Assembly: GCF_945649885.1 (NCBI RefSeq)
Contig: NZ_CALZFS010000013.1
Span: forward strand, 1-32,760
Length of the DNA stretch: 32,760 bases
Source: an uncultured Corynebacterium sp.
Lineage (GTDB): Bacteria > Actinomycetota > Actinomycetes > Mycobacteriales > Mycobacteriaceae
Reading direction: 5' to 3'
In this document: positions 21,176 to 30,499 of the stretch, in pieces
Layout: each line of letters begins with the position of its first letter
How positions within the stretch are numbered: position 1 is the stretch's first letter
Translations under genes and position numbers: made by a program
The notes under the pieces: model-generated
What the model saw: the letters and a program-made list of their open reading frames with translations, nothing else
Told to the model about the DNA's origin: nothing
Databases searched by the model: none

Positions 21176-22759
21176 GTGGCAGACATGGCCACACCAACAC
21201 ATTCTGAGGCAACCGGTTCCTTCTCCGAATTCAACCAGGAGGAGATGACCCGGCTTGCCGACAGCGTGCGCCAACTCAAACGCACCAACCAGGATTTAAG
21301 CTCCCGGAACTCCAAACTGGCGGACATGCTGAAATCATCACGCGACAAACTGTCCATGATGTACGAACAGCTCGAAGACATGTCCCAACCACCCTCGCTC
21401 TACGGAACCTACCTGGAAGCCTCCCGCGACGGCACCAGTGCCGAAATCTTCGCCGGAGGCAGGCGCATGCGAGTAGCCATGTCACCCATGCTCTGCGCCG
21501 GCGACCTCATGCCCGGCGTCCAGGTACGCCTCGGTGAAGGCAACCAGATCCTGGAGGCCTGCGAGTACGAACAAACCGGTGACCTGGCAACACTGATGGA
21601 AATGATCGGCCGTGACCGCGCCCTCATCTCTGACCGTTCCGGGGAAGAACGCGTGGTCAAACTCGCAGGCCCCCTGATGGACCGCACCCGCAAACTCCCA
21701 CGCCCCGGCGACACCCTCCTGGTTGACCGCCGCGCAGGCTACGCCTTCGAGAACATCCCCAAGACGGAGATCTCCAAGCTTGCCCTCGAAGAAGCCCCTG
21801 ATGTCTCCTATGCCGATATCGGTGGCCTGGATGATCAGATCGAACTGATCCAGGACGCAGTTGAACTGCCCTTCCTGCACCCGGAGATGTACCGTGCCTA
21901 TAAACTGCACCCACCCAAGGGCGTGCTGCTCTACGGACCTCCCGGTTGTGGCAAGACATTGATTGCCAAGGCGGTGGCGAACTCACTGTCCCAGCGCATC
22001 GGGGATGCCGGAACCTCCTACTTCATCAACGTCAAGGGACCGGAGCTGCTCAACAAGTACGTGGGCGAAACCGAACGCCAGATCCGTGTGATCTTTGAAC
22101 GCGCCCGCGAACTGGCAGGCGACGGCCGCCCCGTGATCATCTTCTTTGATGAGATGGAATCCATCTTCCGCACCCGCGGTTCAGGGGTGAGCTCCGATAT
22201 GGAAACCACCGTGGTCCCACAGCTGCTTGCTGAACTCGACGGTGTGGAGGACCTGTCCAATGTGATCGTCATCGGTGCCACCAACCGCGAGGAACTGATT
22301 GATCCCGCCATCCTGCGTCCGGGACGCCTGGACATCAAGATCCGCGTCCAACGCCCCAACCGCAAGGGATCCCGTGATATCTTCGCCCGCTACATCACCG
22401 ACACCATCCCGCTGGCAGTGGAGGTTGATGAGCTCATCGACAGCGCCGTGGAACATCTGTTCACCCCGCGGCCCTATGTACGCCTGACGCTTGTCGACAA
22501 CACCCAGGAAACCCTCAATTACCACGACTTCGTCTCCGGTGCGATGATCGCCAATATCGTCGACCGCGCCAAGAAAAGCGCCATCAAGGACCACATCGAG
22601 GGCAAGGGGATCGGCCTGACCATCGCCCACCTCACCGACGCCATCGACCAGGAGCACCAACAGAGCGAAGATCTACCCAATACCTCCAACCCGGATGAGT
22701 GGACCAAGATCATCGGCCGCCAGGGCAAGCGCGTCACCAACGCTGAAGTCGTGCAGTAG
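21176..22759 (+). CDS. arc: AAA ATPase forming ring-shaped complexes (ARC/Mpa)
   Basis: 527 aa; N-terminal coiled coil, OB-like region, Walker A GPPGCGKT, Walker [10 protein letters not shown]. The C-terminus EVVQ lacks a GQYL-type proteasome-docking motif. Confidence 0.96.
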   Translation: MADMATPTHSEATGSFSEFNQEEMTRLADSVRQLKRTNQDLSSRNSKLADMLKSSRDKLSMMYEQLEDMSQPPSLYGTYLEASRDGTSAEIFAGGRRMRVAMSPMLCAGDLMPGVQVRLGEGNQILEACEYEQTGDLATLMEMIGRDRALISDRSGEERVVKLAGPLMDRTRKLPRPGDTLLVDRRAGYAFENIPKTEISKLALEEAPDVSYADIGGLDDQIELIQDAVELPFLHPEMYRAYKLHPPKGVLLYGPPGCGKTLIAKAVANSLSQRIGDAGTSYFINVKGPELLNKYVGETERQIRVIFERARELAGDGRPVIIFFDEMESIFRTRGSGVSSDMETTVVPQLLAELDGVEDLSNVIVIGATNREELIDPAILRPGRLDIKIRVQRPNRKGSRDIFARYITDTIPLAVEVDELIDSAVEHLFTPRPYVRLTLVDNTQETLNYHDFVSGAMIANIVDRAKKSAIKDHIEGKGIGLTIAHLTDAIDQEHQQSEDLPNTSNPDEWTKIIGRQGKRVTNAEVVQ

Positions 22760-22876
22760 CAGGGAAGCGCTGGGCGCGCGGTTAAAGAGAGCTTGTCGGC
22801 GTCCTTGTCCTGCACGCTGATTCAACGAAGTGTAAAGTTGTTTGCAAAACGTAAAGTCGCAGTTAGGGGCACTGAA

Positions 22877-23317
22877 GTGGATCAGACGAGCGCCCGTTTC
22901 TCCCATGCCGCAGCGCAGGCACGTGAGCGGAACCCGCGAGGAGTATCAAAGAAGGAAGGATGGCTCATCATCCTCCAGGCGAGCGCCAGTGTGGTGATGA
23001 TGTCGATCTTCTTCCAAGCACACAACTGGTACTGGGGTGGCATCCTCAATTTCGCCAGTGTCGGAGTATTCCTCATCCTCGCTGTCATGATGTCCACAAG
23101 GATGGCACGAGTGCGCGCAGTCCATCCCGCTGGGCATAGACGACGTCTCCTACTGGCAAGCCTTCTTCCGCTTTTAGCTATCGCCATCGGTGGGTGGTAC
23201 TGGACTTCCCATGCGCCACACAGTGGTTCCTGGCTGTTGACCACCTCAGTTGCCGTGCTCAGCTGTGTCCCGCTGGTGGTGCTTGGATATTCCCTGGTTG
23301 CCAGGGGCAACCGGTGA
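22877..23317 (+). CDS. Small integral membrane protein of unknown function
   Basis: GTG 22877 (MDQTSARFSHAAAQ...), 146 aa, about four hydrophobic segments; stop overlaps the downstream start. Confidence 0.75.
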   Translation: MDQTSARFSHAAAQARERNPRGVSKKEGWLIILQASASVVMMSIFFQAHNWYWGGILNFASVGVFLILAVMMSTRMARVRAVHPAGHRRRLLLASLLPLLAIAIGGWYWTSHAPHSGSWLLTTSVAVLSCVPLVVLGYSLVARGNR

Positions 23318-23619
23318 ATCTGTCCCAGGCACGCAAAGCTCTCGATGACATGATCCACTCTCCTGTGCGTTTCACTCTGGCAGCGGCCCTGAACTCGGTG
23401 GACTCCGCGGACTACCAAACGCTGAGGGAAGAACTGGGTGTCAGCTACTCTCTGCTCTCCAAACATGCAGGCATCTTGGAGGAGACAGGTTATCTGAAGA
23501 TCACGAAAGAATTTGATGGTCGCACCCAGATCACCAGGATGAGCCTGACCCGCCAGGGGAGAGAGGCATTTCAACAACACCTGACCGCCCTGGACAGAAT
23601 TGTGCAAGGCTTGACCTGA
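23314..23619 (+). CDS. Winged-helix (MarR/ArsR-like) transcriptional regulator
   Basis: 101 aa; MIHSPVRFTLAAALNSVDSADYQTLREELGVSYSLLSKHAGILEETGYLKITKEFDGRTQITRMSLTRQGREAF; GTGA overlap with the preceding gene. Confidence 0.88.
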   Translation: MNLSQARKALDDMIHSPVRFTLAAALNSVDSADYQTLREELGVSYSLLSKHAGILEETGYLKITKEFDGRTQITRMSLTRQGREAFQQHLTALDRIVQGLT

Positions 23620-23644
23620 TGCTGTGCTGAAACAGAAGGAGAAT

Positions 23645-24289
23645 ATGGGCATGGGACTGACACCGGAACAGATGCTGGAACTCCAGGAACTCAGTGAGGC
23701 TGCAACCCGCCTGGATAGAGATATTCAAGAACTCCTGCAGCAACGCCAGGAAATATCAGCCCGGGCTGGAAACCTGACCGCAATTCAGATGAGACAACGC
23801 CAGGATGAGATCAAGAAGGCATCACCGGCAACCTCTGACATGGACCTGGAACTGCTGTCCAGATGGCTCATCACCAAAGTCCAACGACTTGAGGATGAGA
23901 ACCTTATCGCACTCAAAGGCAGGTTCCGTGCCCCTCACATCATGCCCGGCATGGTCCCGATCATGATCAACGATGACGGCTACTGCACACAGCTGGTGAT
24001 CCATTTCGATGCAGACCACTTCCAGGGCATGGTCGGGGTCTCCCTGGAGGAAGAAGGCCGCCGCACACAAGCTGGATATGACGAAGAACTTCATGCCTCC
24101 ACAATCATCGTCGCTTTGATGGGTGAATTCCCGATCACCCTCGCAGAACAATGCCAACCAGGTGAAATCAAGTGGCTTTTTGACGCGCCGGGTTATCCCC
24201 ACCCTGATAACCTCGGTGCCCTGATTGCCATGGCGCAGGAAACGGGTGCCTGGCTGCACCCGCAGATTGATGAGATTCCACATTCCTGA
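23645..24289 (+). CDS. Hypothetical protein, tandem paralog 1 (coiled-coil N-terminus + uncharacterised C-terminal domain)
   Basis: ATG 23645 preceded by AAGGAGA SD; about 214 aa; high similarity to the next ORF (PGMVPIMINDDGYCTQLVIHFDADHFQGMVG ... DEIPHS). Confidence 0.8.
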   Translation: MGMGLTPEQMLELQELSEAATRLDRDIQELLQQRQEISARAGNLTAIQMRQRQDEIKKASPATSDMDLELLSRWLITKVQRLEDENLIALKGRFRAPHIMPGMVPIMINDDGYCTQLVIHFDADHFQGMVGVSLEEEGRRTQAGYDEELHASTIIVALMGEFPITLAEQCQPGEIKWLFDAPGYPHPDNLGALIAMAQETGAWLHPQIDEIPHS

Positions 24290-24318
24290 CGGATGTTTAA
24301 CCAAGAGACGGAAGAAGA

Positions 24319-24966
24319 GTGGGTATGAGGTTGACATCAATGCAGATGCAGGAACTCCATGAACTCGAAGAACGCGCTGCGTGGTTGGATGCTGAGATAC
24401 AGAAGCTTCTATTGGAACGTCAGCAGGTTTTCCAGCGGACAGAAGACTTGAATATGATCCGCTTGGAAGGGCTGCAATCCGAGAGGATGAAGGAAGCACC
24501 CACTACCTCCACGATGGAACTTGAAGTATTAGCACACTGGCTCACTGTCCAGGTTCAACGCCTGGAAGAGGAAAATCTTGGACGCACAGGCAGTGGTGTA
24601 CCCCGGAGCTACCGAGTCCTGCCGGGGATGGTTCCCATCATGGTCAATGATGACGGCTACTGCACACAGCTGGTGATCCATTTTGATACCGAGCAGTTTC
24701 AGGGCATGGTGGGCTTTTCTTTCGATGACCGTGGTGGTCAGGGGCAACCGGAATATGACGAGAAGGATCATGCCGAATTTCTCGGTTTACTGCTGATGGG
24801 CGAATACCCGGTTACTCTCGCAGAACAGTGCGAACCAGGTGAAATCAAATGGTTCCTTAAAACCGCCGGGTATGCACACCCAGACAATATCGGTGATCTC
24901 ATCACTGCAGGACAGACATTTGGTGCCTGGCTGCACCCACGGATCGAGGAAATTCCACATTCCTAG
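24319..24966 (+). CDS. Hypothetical protein, tandem paralog 2
   Basis: 215 aa; PGMVPIMVNDDGYCTQLVIHFDTEQFQGMVG, TLAEQCEPGEIKW, GAWLHPRIEEIPHS shared with paralog 1. Confidence 0.8.
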   Translation: MGMRLTSMQMQELHELEERAAWLDAEIQKLLLERQQVFQRTEDLNMIRLEGLQSERMKEAPTTSTMELEVLAHWLTVQVQRLEEENLGRTGSGVPRSYRVLPGMVPIMVNDDGYCTQLVIHFDTEQFQGMVGFSFDDRGGQGQPEYDEKDHAEFLGLLLMGEYPVTLAEQCEPGEIKWFLKTAGYAHPDNIGDLITAGQTFGAWLHPRIEEIPHS

Positions 24967-25009
24967 CCGATGCTCAGACAACCACTGTTAATCGCGATAG
25001 ATTCATAAC

Positions 25010-26029
25010 ATGCCATTGATCAGTGATCTGCTTGATGGCCCCAGGGGCCGGGACTTTCTCATGGAGGTGGCCCTTGCCTCAGAGGGGCTGGGTGGACCCT
25101 TATTTCAGGCCACCTGGCGGCTTAGTAGCTATATGCGGCGTAACGTAGACACATTCGGGATCAGCAGGAAGCACTCTGCGGAAGCTCTATCCAGGAAAGT
25201 GGCACCCCTGCTGGAACAGGTGCCCTTGGGGGAGATTACTCCCACACTGCTTTATGACGCTCTGGAAAGCCCTGTCTTCCGGGCGACCTACTGGGTATCA
25301 CCTAGTGATGAGAATGTGTTCCTGAGATCACAGTCTCTTAAGACCGGCCTGCGGCGTATTGCCCGTCATATTGCCAGCTCTGAGGTTGTATCTGACTGGT
25401 CTGATTCCTTCCAGCTGGATTGCCCGCAGGCTGCAGTGAGCTGGAAGGCACCAGGAGAAGAACCACCTGAACCACCAATTGAGGAGGCCTTGGAGAAGTG
25501 GCGGGAGGAGGCACGTACCGATAAGTTGTGGTGGTCCATGCCTCCGTGGCCGCTGATCGCCACCTCCGGGAAGCTCAAAGATGGCACTCCGGGGGCACTG
25601 CGTTTCCTTGAGGATGGTTTCGGATGGACAACCGGTTGGGTACGTGGAGCAACCGTGTCTCCTGATGCGAGGGTATTCACCATCCATGGATCGCGAGACT
25701 GGGCGCAGCTGTGCCAGCGCTTCCCACTGGATGTTACCGCCAGTAAGGGTGTGGACTGGCATGAGGTCACGGGATTTCCCCACAGGTGGGTGATGCCGGA
25801 CTATGTGGAGGTAGCTCAATATTATGATGGGGTCCATTTAAGTATGGCGGGTTATCTCGCCACTGTGGAAAGGGTCATCCCCGTAGACGATAAACGTGCC
25901 AGTATGCTGGCACGGTGGAACCCGGGGCAGACCTTCTGGTTCACCGATGCTGTGTCACTGGATGACACACCTGTGGTGTGGCGTGATCGCGGCGATCAGG
26001 ACTGGTGGCCTTGCGTCGATAAGCTTTAA
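25010..26029 (+). CDS. Hypothetical protein of unknown family
   Basis: 339-aa ORF filling the space between the paralogs and dop; coding-like composition, Trp-rich C-terminal half, no family recognised. Confidence 0.78.
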   Translation: MPLISDLLDGPRGRDFLMEVALASEGLGGPLFQATWRLSSYMRRNVDTFGISRKHSAEALSRKVAPLLEQVPLGEITPTLLYDALESPVFRATYWVSPSDENVFLRSQSLKTGLRRIARHIASSEVVSDWSDSFQLDCPQAAVSWKAPGEEPPEPPIEEALEKWREEARTDKLWWSMPPWPLIATSGKLKDGTPGALRFLEDGFGWTTGWVRGATVSPDARVFTIHGSRDWAQLCQRFPLDVTASKGVDWHEVTGFPHRWVMPDYVEVAQYYDGVHLSMAGYLATVERVIPVDDKRASMLARWNPGQTFWFTDAVSLDDTPVVWRDRGDQDWWPCVDKL

Positions 26030-26096
26030 GCGAGAGCCAGGCAGTGTCCCGCTAATCCCACCCCCAGCGTCCACCTCTGCCGATAAGCTGTCACCC

Positions 26097-27641
26097 ATGG
26101 AACGGTTCATCGGTACTGAGACCGAATACGGAATTTCAACACCCGGCCACAATCATGTGAGCCCGATCGTCACCTCCACCCATGCGGTGGTCTCCTATGC
26201 CAGTGCGCGTGGCTTCGGCCAGCACCGTGTGCGCTGGGATTTCACCGATGAATCCCCGCTGCGGGATAGTCGTGGCTTTGATCTGCGTCGTTATCACCAG
26301 GCTCCCGTGGTGGATCCCCATGCCATCGGGGTGGCCAATGTCTTTGTCACCAACGGTGCGCGTTTCTATGTTGATCACGCCCACCCGGAGTATTCCTCCC
26401 CGGAGGTCACCAACGCCTGGGATGCCATGGTCTATGACACCGCTGGTGATCATATCCTCATGCAGGCAGTAGCTGACACCGCCGCCTTCTCCAGTCAGGG
26501 TAAATCTGTACTCGATGGCCATGAACCCTGTCCCCCCTTGAAGATCTACAAGAACAATGTGGATGGCAAGGGTGCCAGCTACGGGGCCCATGAAAACTAC
26601 CGTTACCGCCGTGACATTGACTTTGATGTGATCGCCCAGGCACTGATCCCCTTCTTTGTAGCACGTCAGGTCATTATCGGTGCGGGACGTGTGGGACTGG
26701 GGCAGCAGGGGGACAAACCCGGTTTCCAGATCAGCCAGCGTGCTGACTATATCGAGCAGGAGATCTCCTTGGAGACCACCCTTAACCGTGGCATCATCAA
26801 CACCCGCGATGAACCCCACACCAATGCTGATAACTGGGGTCGCCTGCATGTGATCATCGGTGATGCGAACATGTCCCAGACCGCCAACCTGCTGAAATTC
26901 GGCATGACCACACTTGTCCTTGATGCTCTTGAAACCGGCTGTGACTTCACGGATCTGAAGCTGAAAAATGCTGTGAGTGAAGTCTCTCAGGTTTCCCATG
27001 ACCTGGAGCTCACCCATAAGCTCACCTTGGCAGATGCCCGCACCCTCACCGCAGTGGAGCTGCTGGGAATCTACCGCGATCGCATCATCACCACCCTCGC
27101 AGGTCAACTCACTGAGGTTGACCATAAGGTTCTGCAGCTGTGGGAAGAAGTCATGCTTCTTTTGGCAGAGGATCCTCTCAAGACCTCCCACCTGTTGGAC
27201 TGGACCGCCAAGTGGGCCCTGATCAAGTCCTTTGTGAGCCGGGGACTGGCCATTGATGATGCCAAGATCAAATTGGTGGACCTGCAGTACTCCGATATTG
27301 ATCCCGCACGCAGCCTCCACCATGCTCTGGTGGCCAAGGGGCGCATGAGGGAACTGGCTTCCCGTGAGGAGATCGCACATGCTGCCACCACGCCTCCCGT
27401 CGGATCCCGCGCCTATTTCCGGGGTGAGATGATTGCCCGCTTCCCAGAAAGTATTACAGCCGCCAACTGGGAATCACTCATCGTCAAAGATGCCACCGGC
27501 CGGGAATTCCGGATCCCCACCACGGAACTGGATGGACTCACCAAACAGGAAGTCGGGGGGATCCTCACCAACGCCACCACTGTGGACGAAGTTCTCAAGG
27601 CTTTGGAAGCAGGCGAACTCACACCTCTGCGAGAGCTCTGA
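26097..27641 (+). CDS. dop: Pup deamidase/depupylase
   Basis: 514 aa from ATG 26097; MERFIGTETEYGIS, RWDFTDESPLRDSRGFDLRR, NNVDGKGASYGAHENY, TRDEPHTNADNWGRLHVIIGDANMS. Confidence 0.97.
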   Translation: MERFIGTETEYGISTPGHNHVSPIVTSTHAVVSYASARGFGQHRVRWDFTDESPLRDSRGFDLRRYHQAPVVDPHAIGVANVFVTNGARFYVDHAHPEYSSPEVTNAWDAMVYDTAGDHILMQAVADTAAFSSQGKSVLDGHEPCPPLKIYKNNVDGKGASYGAHENYRYRRDIDFDVIAQALIPFFVARQVIIGAGRVGLGQQGDKPGFQISQRADYIEQEISLETTLNRGIINTRDEPHTNADNWGRLHVIIGDANMSQTANLLKFGMTTLVLDALETGCDFTDLKLKNAVSEVSQVSHDLELTHKLTLADARTLTAVELLGIYRDRIITTLAGQLTEVDHKVLQLWEEVMLLLAEDPLKTSHLLDWTAKWALIKSFVSRGLAIDDAKIKLVDLQYSDIDPARSLHHALVAKGRMRELASREEIAHAATTPPVGSRAYFRGEMIARFPESITAANWESLIVKDATGREFRIPTTELDGLTKQEVGGILTNATTVDEVLKALEAGELTPLREL

Positions 27642-27781
27642 ACCACCTGTCACTGTGATCCCGCCCGAAGTACCCCCACCCCAAGTGAGGTACCTAACGT
27701 TGGTGTCTAAACTGTGGCAACTAAAGTAGACCTAATAAGCACCAAGCACAATGGCTAGACACATATCAGGAGTGTGATTTT

Positions 27782-27973
27782 GTGAGCGGCAAGCAGACGC
27801 AGATCTCCGCTGGGGGCGGACGCGAGGACGATCATGATGATCAGGTCCAGTCCGCAGGACAGGTACAGGTCAACACCGAAGGCGTAGACGATCTCCTCGA
27901 TGAGATCGACGGTCTCCTGGAGAACAACGCCGAGGAGTTTGTACGCTCCTACGTTCAAAAGGGTGGCGAGTAA
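27782..27973 (+). CDS. pup: Prokaryotic ubiquitin-like protein
   Basis: 63 aa, GTG start with CAGGAG SD; acidic, coiled-coil DDLLDEIDGLLENNAEEFVRSYVQKGGE ending in GGE. Confidence 0.98.
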   Translation: MSGKQTQISAGGGREDDHDDQVQSAGQVQVNTEGVDDLLDEIDGLLENNAEEFVRSYVQKGGE

Positions 27974-27978
27974 CCCCC

Positions 27979-29484
27979 TTGAACGCAGATAGCGAGACAA
28001 CAGGACACCCCCTATCGCAGGAGCACCCGGAAACGGGGGCACTGACGCGAAGGATCATGGGTGTGGAAACCGAATACGGTCTCACATGCATGGACGGGGA
28101 GATAAGAAAACTCCGCCCCGATGAGGCCGCCCGGTATATGTTTCGACCAGTCGTGGATAAATATTCCAGTTCGAATATCTTCATCCCGAATGCCTCCCGC
28201 CTGTACCTCGACGTTGGCTCCCACCCGGAATACGCCACCGCCGAGTGCGATAACCTCACCCAGCTGATCAACTATGAAAAAGCCGGGGATGTTATCAGCA
28301 ACCGCATGGCTGTGGCAGCAGAAGCCACCCTGGCCAAGGAAGGCATCGGTGGTCAGGTCTACCTGTTCAAAAACAATGTGGACTCCATCGGCAACTCCTA
28401 TGGTTGCCACGAAAACTACCTGGTCCGCCGTGAGGTATCCCTCAAGGCACTGGGACGCAGGCTCATGCCCTTCCTGATCACCCGCCAACTCATCAGTGGC
28501 GCCGGGATGATCCACCATCCAAACCCCATGGACAAGGGTGAGGGCTTTCCTTTAGGGTATTGCATCTCCCAACGCGCAGATCATGTGTGGGAGGGTGTCT
28601 CCAGTGCCACCACACGTTCCCGCCCGATTATCAACACCCGCGATGAGCCCCATGCGGATTCCCACCGTTACCGTCGCCTGCACGTGATTGTCGGGGATGC
28701 CAACATGGCTGAACCCACGATCGCGCTGAAGATCGGTTCCGCCCTGTTGGTGCTGGAGATGATCGAGGCTGATTTCGGCCTGCCGGATATGGAACTATCC
28801 AATGATATTGAATCCATCCGGGAGATCTCCCGTGATCTCAGCGGCCGGATTCCACTGAAACTCAAGGACGGTACCACCATGTCCGCCCTGGAGATCCAGC
28901 AGATTGTCTTCGAGCATGCCCAGCGCTGGTTGGAACACCGCGTGGAAAACATCGGCCCGGATGGTCAGATCAGAGGCACCTCCAATGAGGAGATGGCCCG
29001 TGTGGTTGATCTGTGGGGCCGCACCCTGGAGGCAATCCACACCCAGGACTTCTCCCAGGTGGATCAGGAGATTGACTGGGTGATCAAGAAGAAGCTCCTG
29101 GACCGCTATCAGTCTCGCGGCAACCTGGGACTGGATGACCCCCGTCTGGCGCAGATTGACCTCACCTATCATGACATCCGTCCTGGCAGGGGACTGTTCA
29201 GTGTATTGGAGACCCGCGGTATGGTTAAGCGCTGGACCACCGATGAGGCCATCGCACATGCCGTGGATCATGCTCCGGAAACCACCCGTGCCCATCTTCG
29301 CGGGCGGATCCTCAAAACAGCCGATAAGCTGGGAGCTCCGGTGACAGTTGATTGGATGCGGCACAAGGTCAACCGCCCAGAACCGCAGTTTGTGGAACTG
29401 GGAGATCCTTTCTCTTCCATCAGTAAGGACGCGGAAGAACTGATCACCTATATGGAATCCCATGCGGACAGTTACCGCACCTAG
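27979..29484 (+). CDS. pafA: Pup--protein ligase
   Basis: 501 aa, likely TTG start 5 nt after pup; RRIMGVETEYGLT, LYLDVGSHPEYATAECDNL, NNVDSIGNSYGCHENYLV, TRSRPIINTRDEPHAD. Confidence 0.97.
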   Translation: MNADSETTGHPLSQEHPETGALTRRIMGVETEYGLTCMDGEIRKLRPDEAARYMFRPVVDKYSSSNIFIPNASRLYLDVGSHPEYATAECDNLTQLINYEKAGDVISNRMAVAAEATLAKEGIGGQVYLFKNNVDSIGNSYGCHENYLVRREVSLKALGRRLMPFLITRQLISGAGMIHHPNPMDKGEGFPLGYCISQRADHVWEGVSSATTRSRPIINTRDEPHADSHRYRRLHVIVGDANMAEPTIALKIGSALLVLEMIEADFGLPDMELSNDIESIREISRDLSGRIPLKLKDGTTMSALEIQQIVFEHAQRWLEHRVENIGPDGQIRGTSNEEMARVVDLWGRTLEAIHTQDFSQVDQEIDWVIKKKLLDRYQSRGNLGLDDPRLAQIDLTYHDIRPGRGLFSVLETRGMVKRWTTDEAIAHAVDHAPETTRAHLRGRILKTADKLGAPVTVDWMRHKVNRPEPQFVELGDPFSSISKDAEELITYMESHADSYRT

Positions 29485-29514
29485 CACTGTCACTGAATGA
29501 ATTACGGAGGGTTG

Positions 29515-30489
29515 ATGGACAAGAGGGAAGTCCTGGAACGGCAAATCAACCTCACCTTCGCATTTCTCAGTGCGGAATCCTATGACCGTAAATACCTCAC
29601 CCAGTCATGGATCTGGGAGAACCTCGAGGGTTATAAGCATCTGGAAAATGATGCTTTCCGCAAGGCTTTGCAGCGTGATCTCGCAGCGTTACAGCAGGCC
29701 GGTGTGCCCATTGAGAAGTGCACCCTCACCAGTGGCCAACATGAAGGAAAACCAGCCTACCGACTTGATTCAGAAGGGTATGAGCTCAAAGATGTTGAGT
29801 TCACTCCGGAAGAGGCAGCTGTGTTGGGGTTGGCTGGTGAGATGGGCCAGGGCCTGGAGCTGGGGGCCTTTGCCCGTTCCGGGTGGACCAAAATTGCAGC
29901 CAGTGGCGCGAACCGTGATCTGGGTGCCGCCGGTGCTGCCCTAAGCAACACCGGTGATCTCCGTGTCCTGTCCGCCCGTGACCTGGATGCCATCATGCGG
30001 GCCCGGAGGTTGGGGCGACGCATCAGTTTCACCTATACCCGCAGCAGAACTGAAGTACCTCACCTACGCACCATGGATGTCTGGGGTCTGGTTCCGGAAC
30101 GGGACCGTATCTACCTCGTCGGATACGATATTGACCGTGATCAGGTCCGCACCTTCCGTATCACCCGCATCACTAATGTCATCCTGCTGAATGAACCAGC
30201 GGAACATCCGGCACCCCGGGATGTGGACCTGCAGGAGGTCGTGCGCTCGGCGCTGCGACGCGGCAGTGAGCTTATCGACGCCCACCTTGTCGTCGAGAAG
30301 GGCCGCGCGGTGGCACTGACCTCAGAAGGCAGGCCCCAAGGCGATGGTGGCACCTGGGAGCTGAAGGATGTTGACCGTAACTGGTTGATCCGTAATGCTG
30401 CCGCACATGCGCCGGAGGCGATCGTGACGTGGCCACGGGATGTCATTGATGAAGTCATCGCGCTACTTGCCACCGCGCAGAAGGGGTAG
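29515..30489 (+). CDS. pafB: WYL-domain transcriptional regulator
   Basis: ATG 29515 with GGAGG SD, 324 aa; MDKREVLERQINLTFAFLSAE, WYL-type RRISFTYTRSRTEVPHLRTMDVWGLVPERDRIYLVGYDIDRDQVRTFRI; downstream of pafA. Confidence 0.94.
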   Translation: MDKREVLERQINLTFAFLSAESYDRKYLTQSWIWENLEGYKHLENDAFRKALQRDLAALQQAGVPIEKCTLTSGQHEGKPAYRLDSEGYELKDVEFTPEEAAVLGLAGEMGQGLELGAFARSGWTKIAASGANRDLGAAGAALSNTGDLRVLSARDLDAIMRARRLGRRISFTYTRSRTEVPHLRTMDVWGLVPERDRIYLVGYDIDRDQVRTFRITRITNVILLNEPAEHPAPRDVDLQEVVRSALRRGSELIDAHLVVEKGRAVALTSEGRPQGDGGTWELKDVDRNWLIRNAAAHAPEAIVTWPRDVIDEVIALLATAQKG

Positions 30490-30499
30490 AGGTAGCGAC

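Noticed and set aside
22760-26096. Mobile element or prophage fragment as the origin of the arc-dop insertion
   Set aside because: No transposase, integrase, terminal inverted repeats or target-site duplications seen; acquisition mechanism left open.
26136-27380. 414-aa minus-strand ORF opposite dop
   Set aside because: Antisense shadow of a confidently identified dop gene; no recognisable domain or translation signals.
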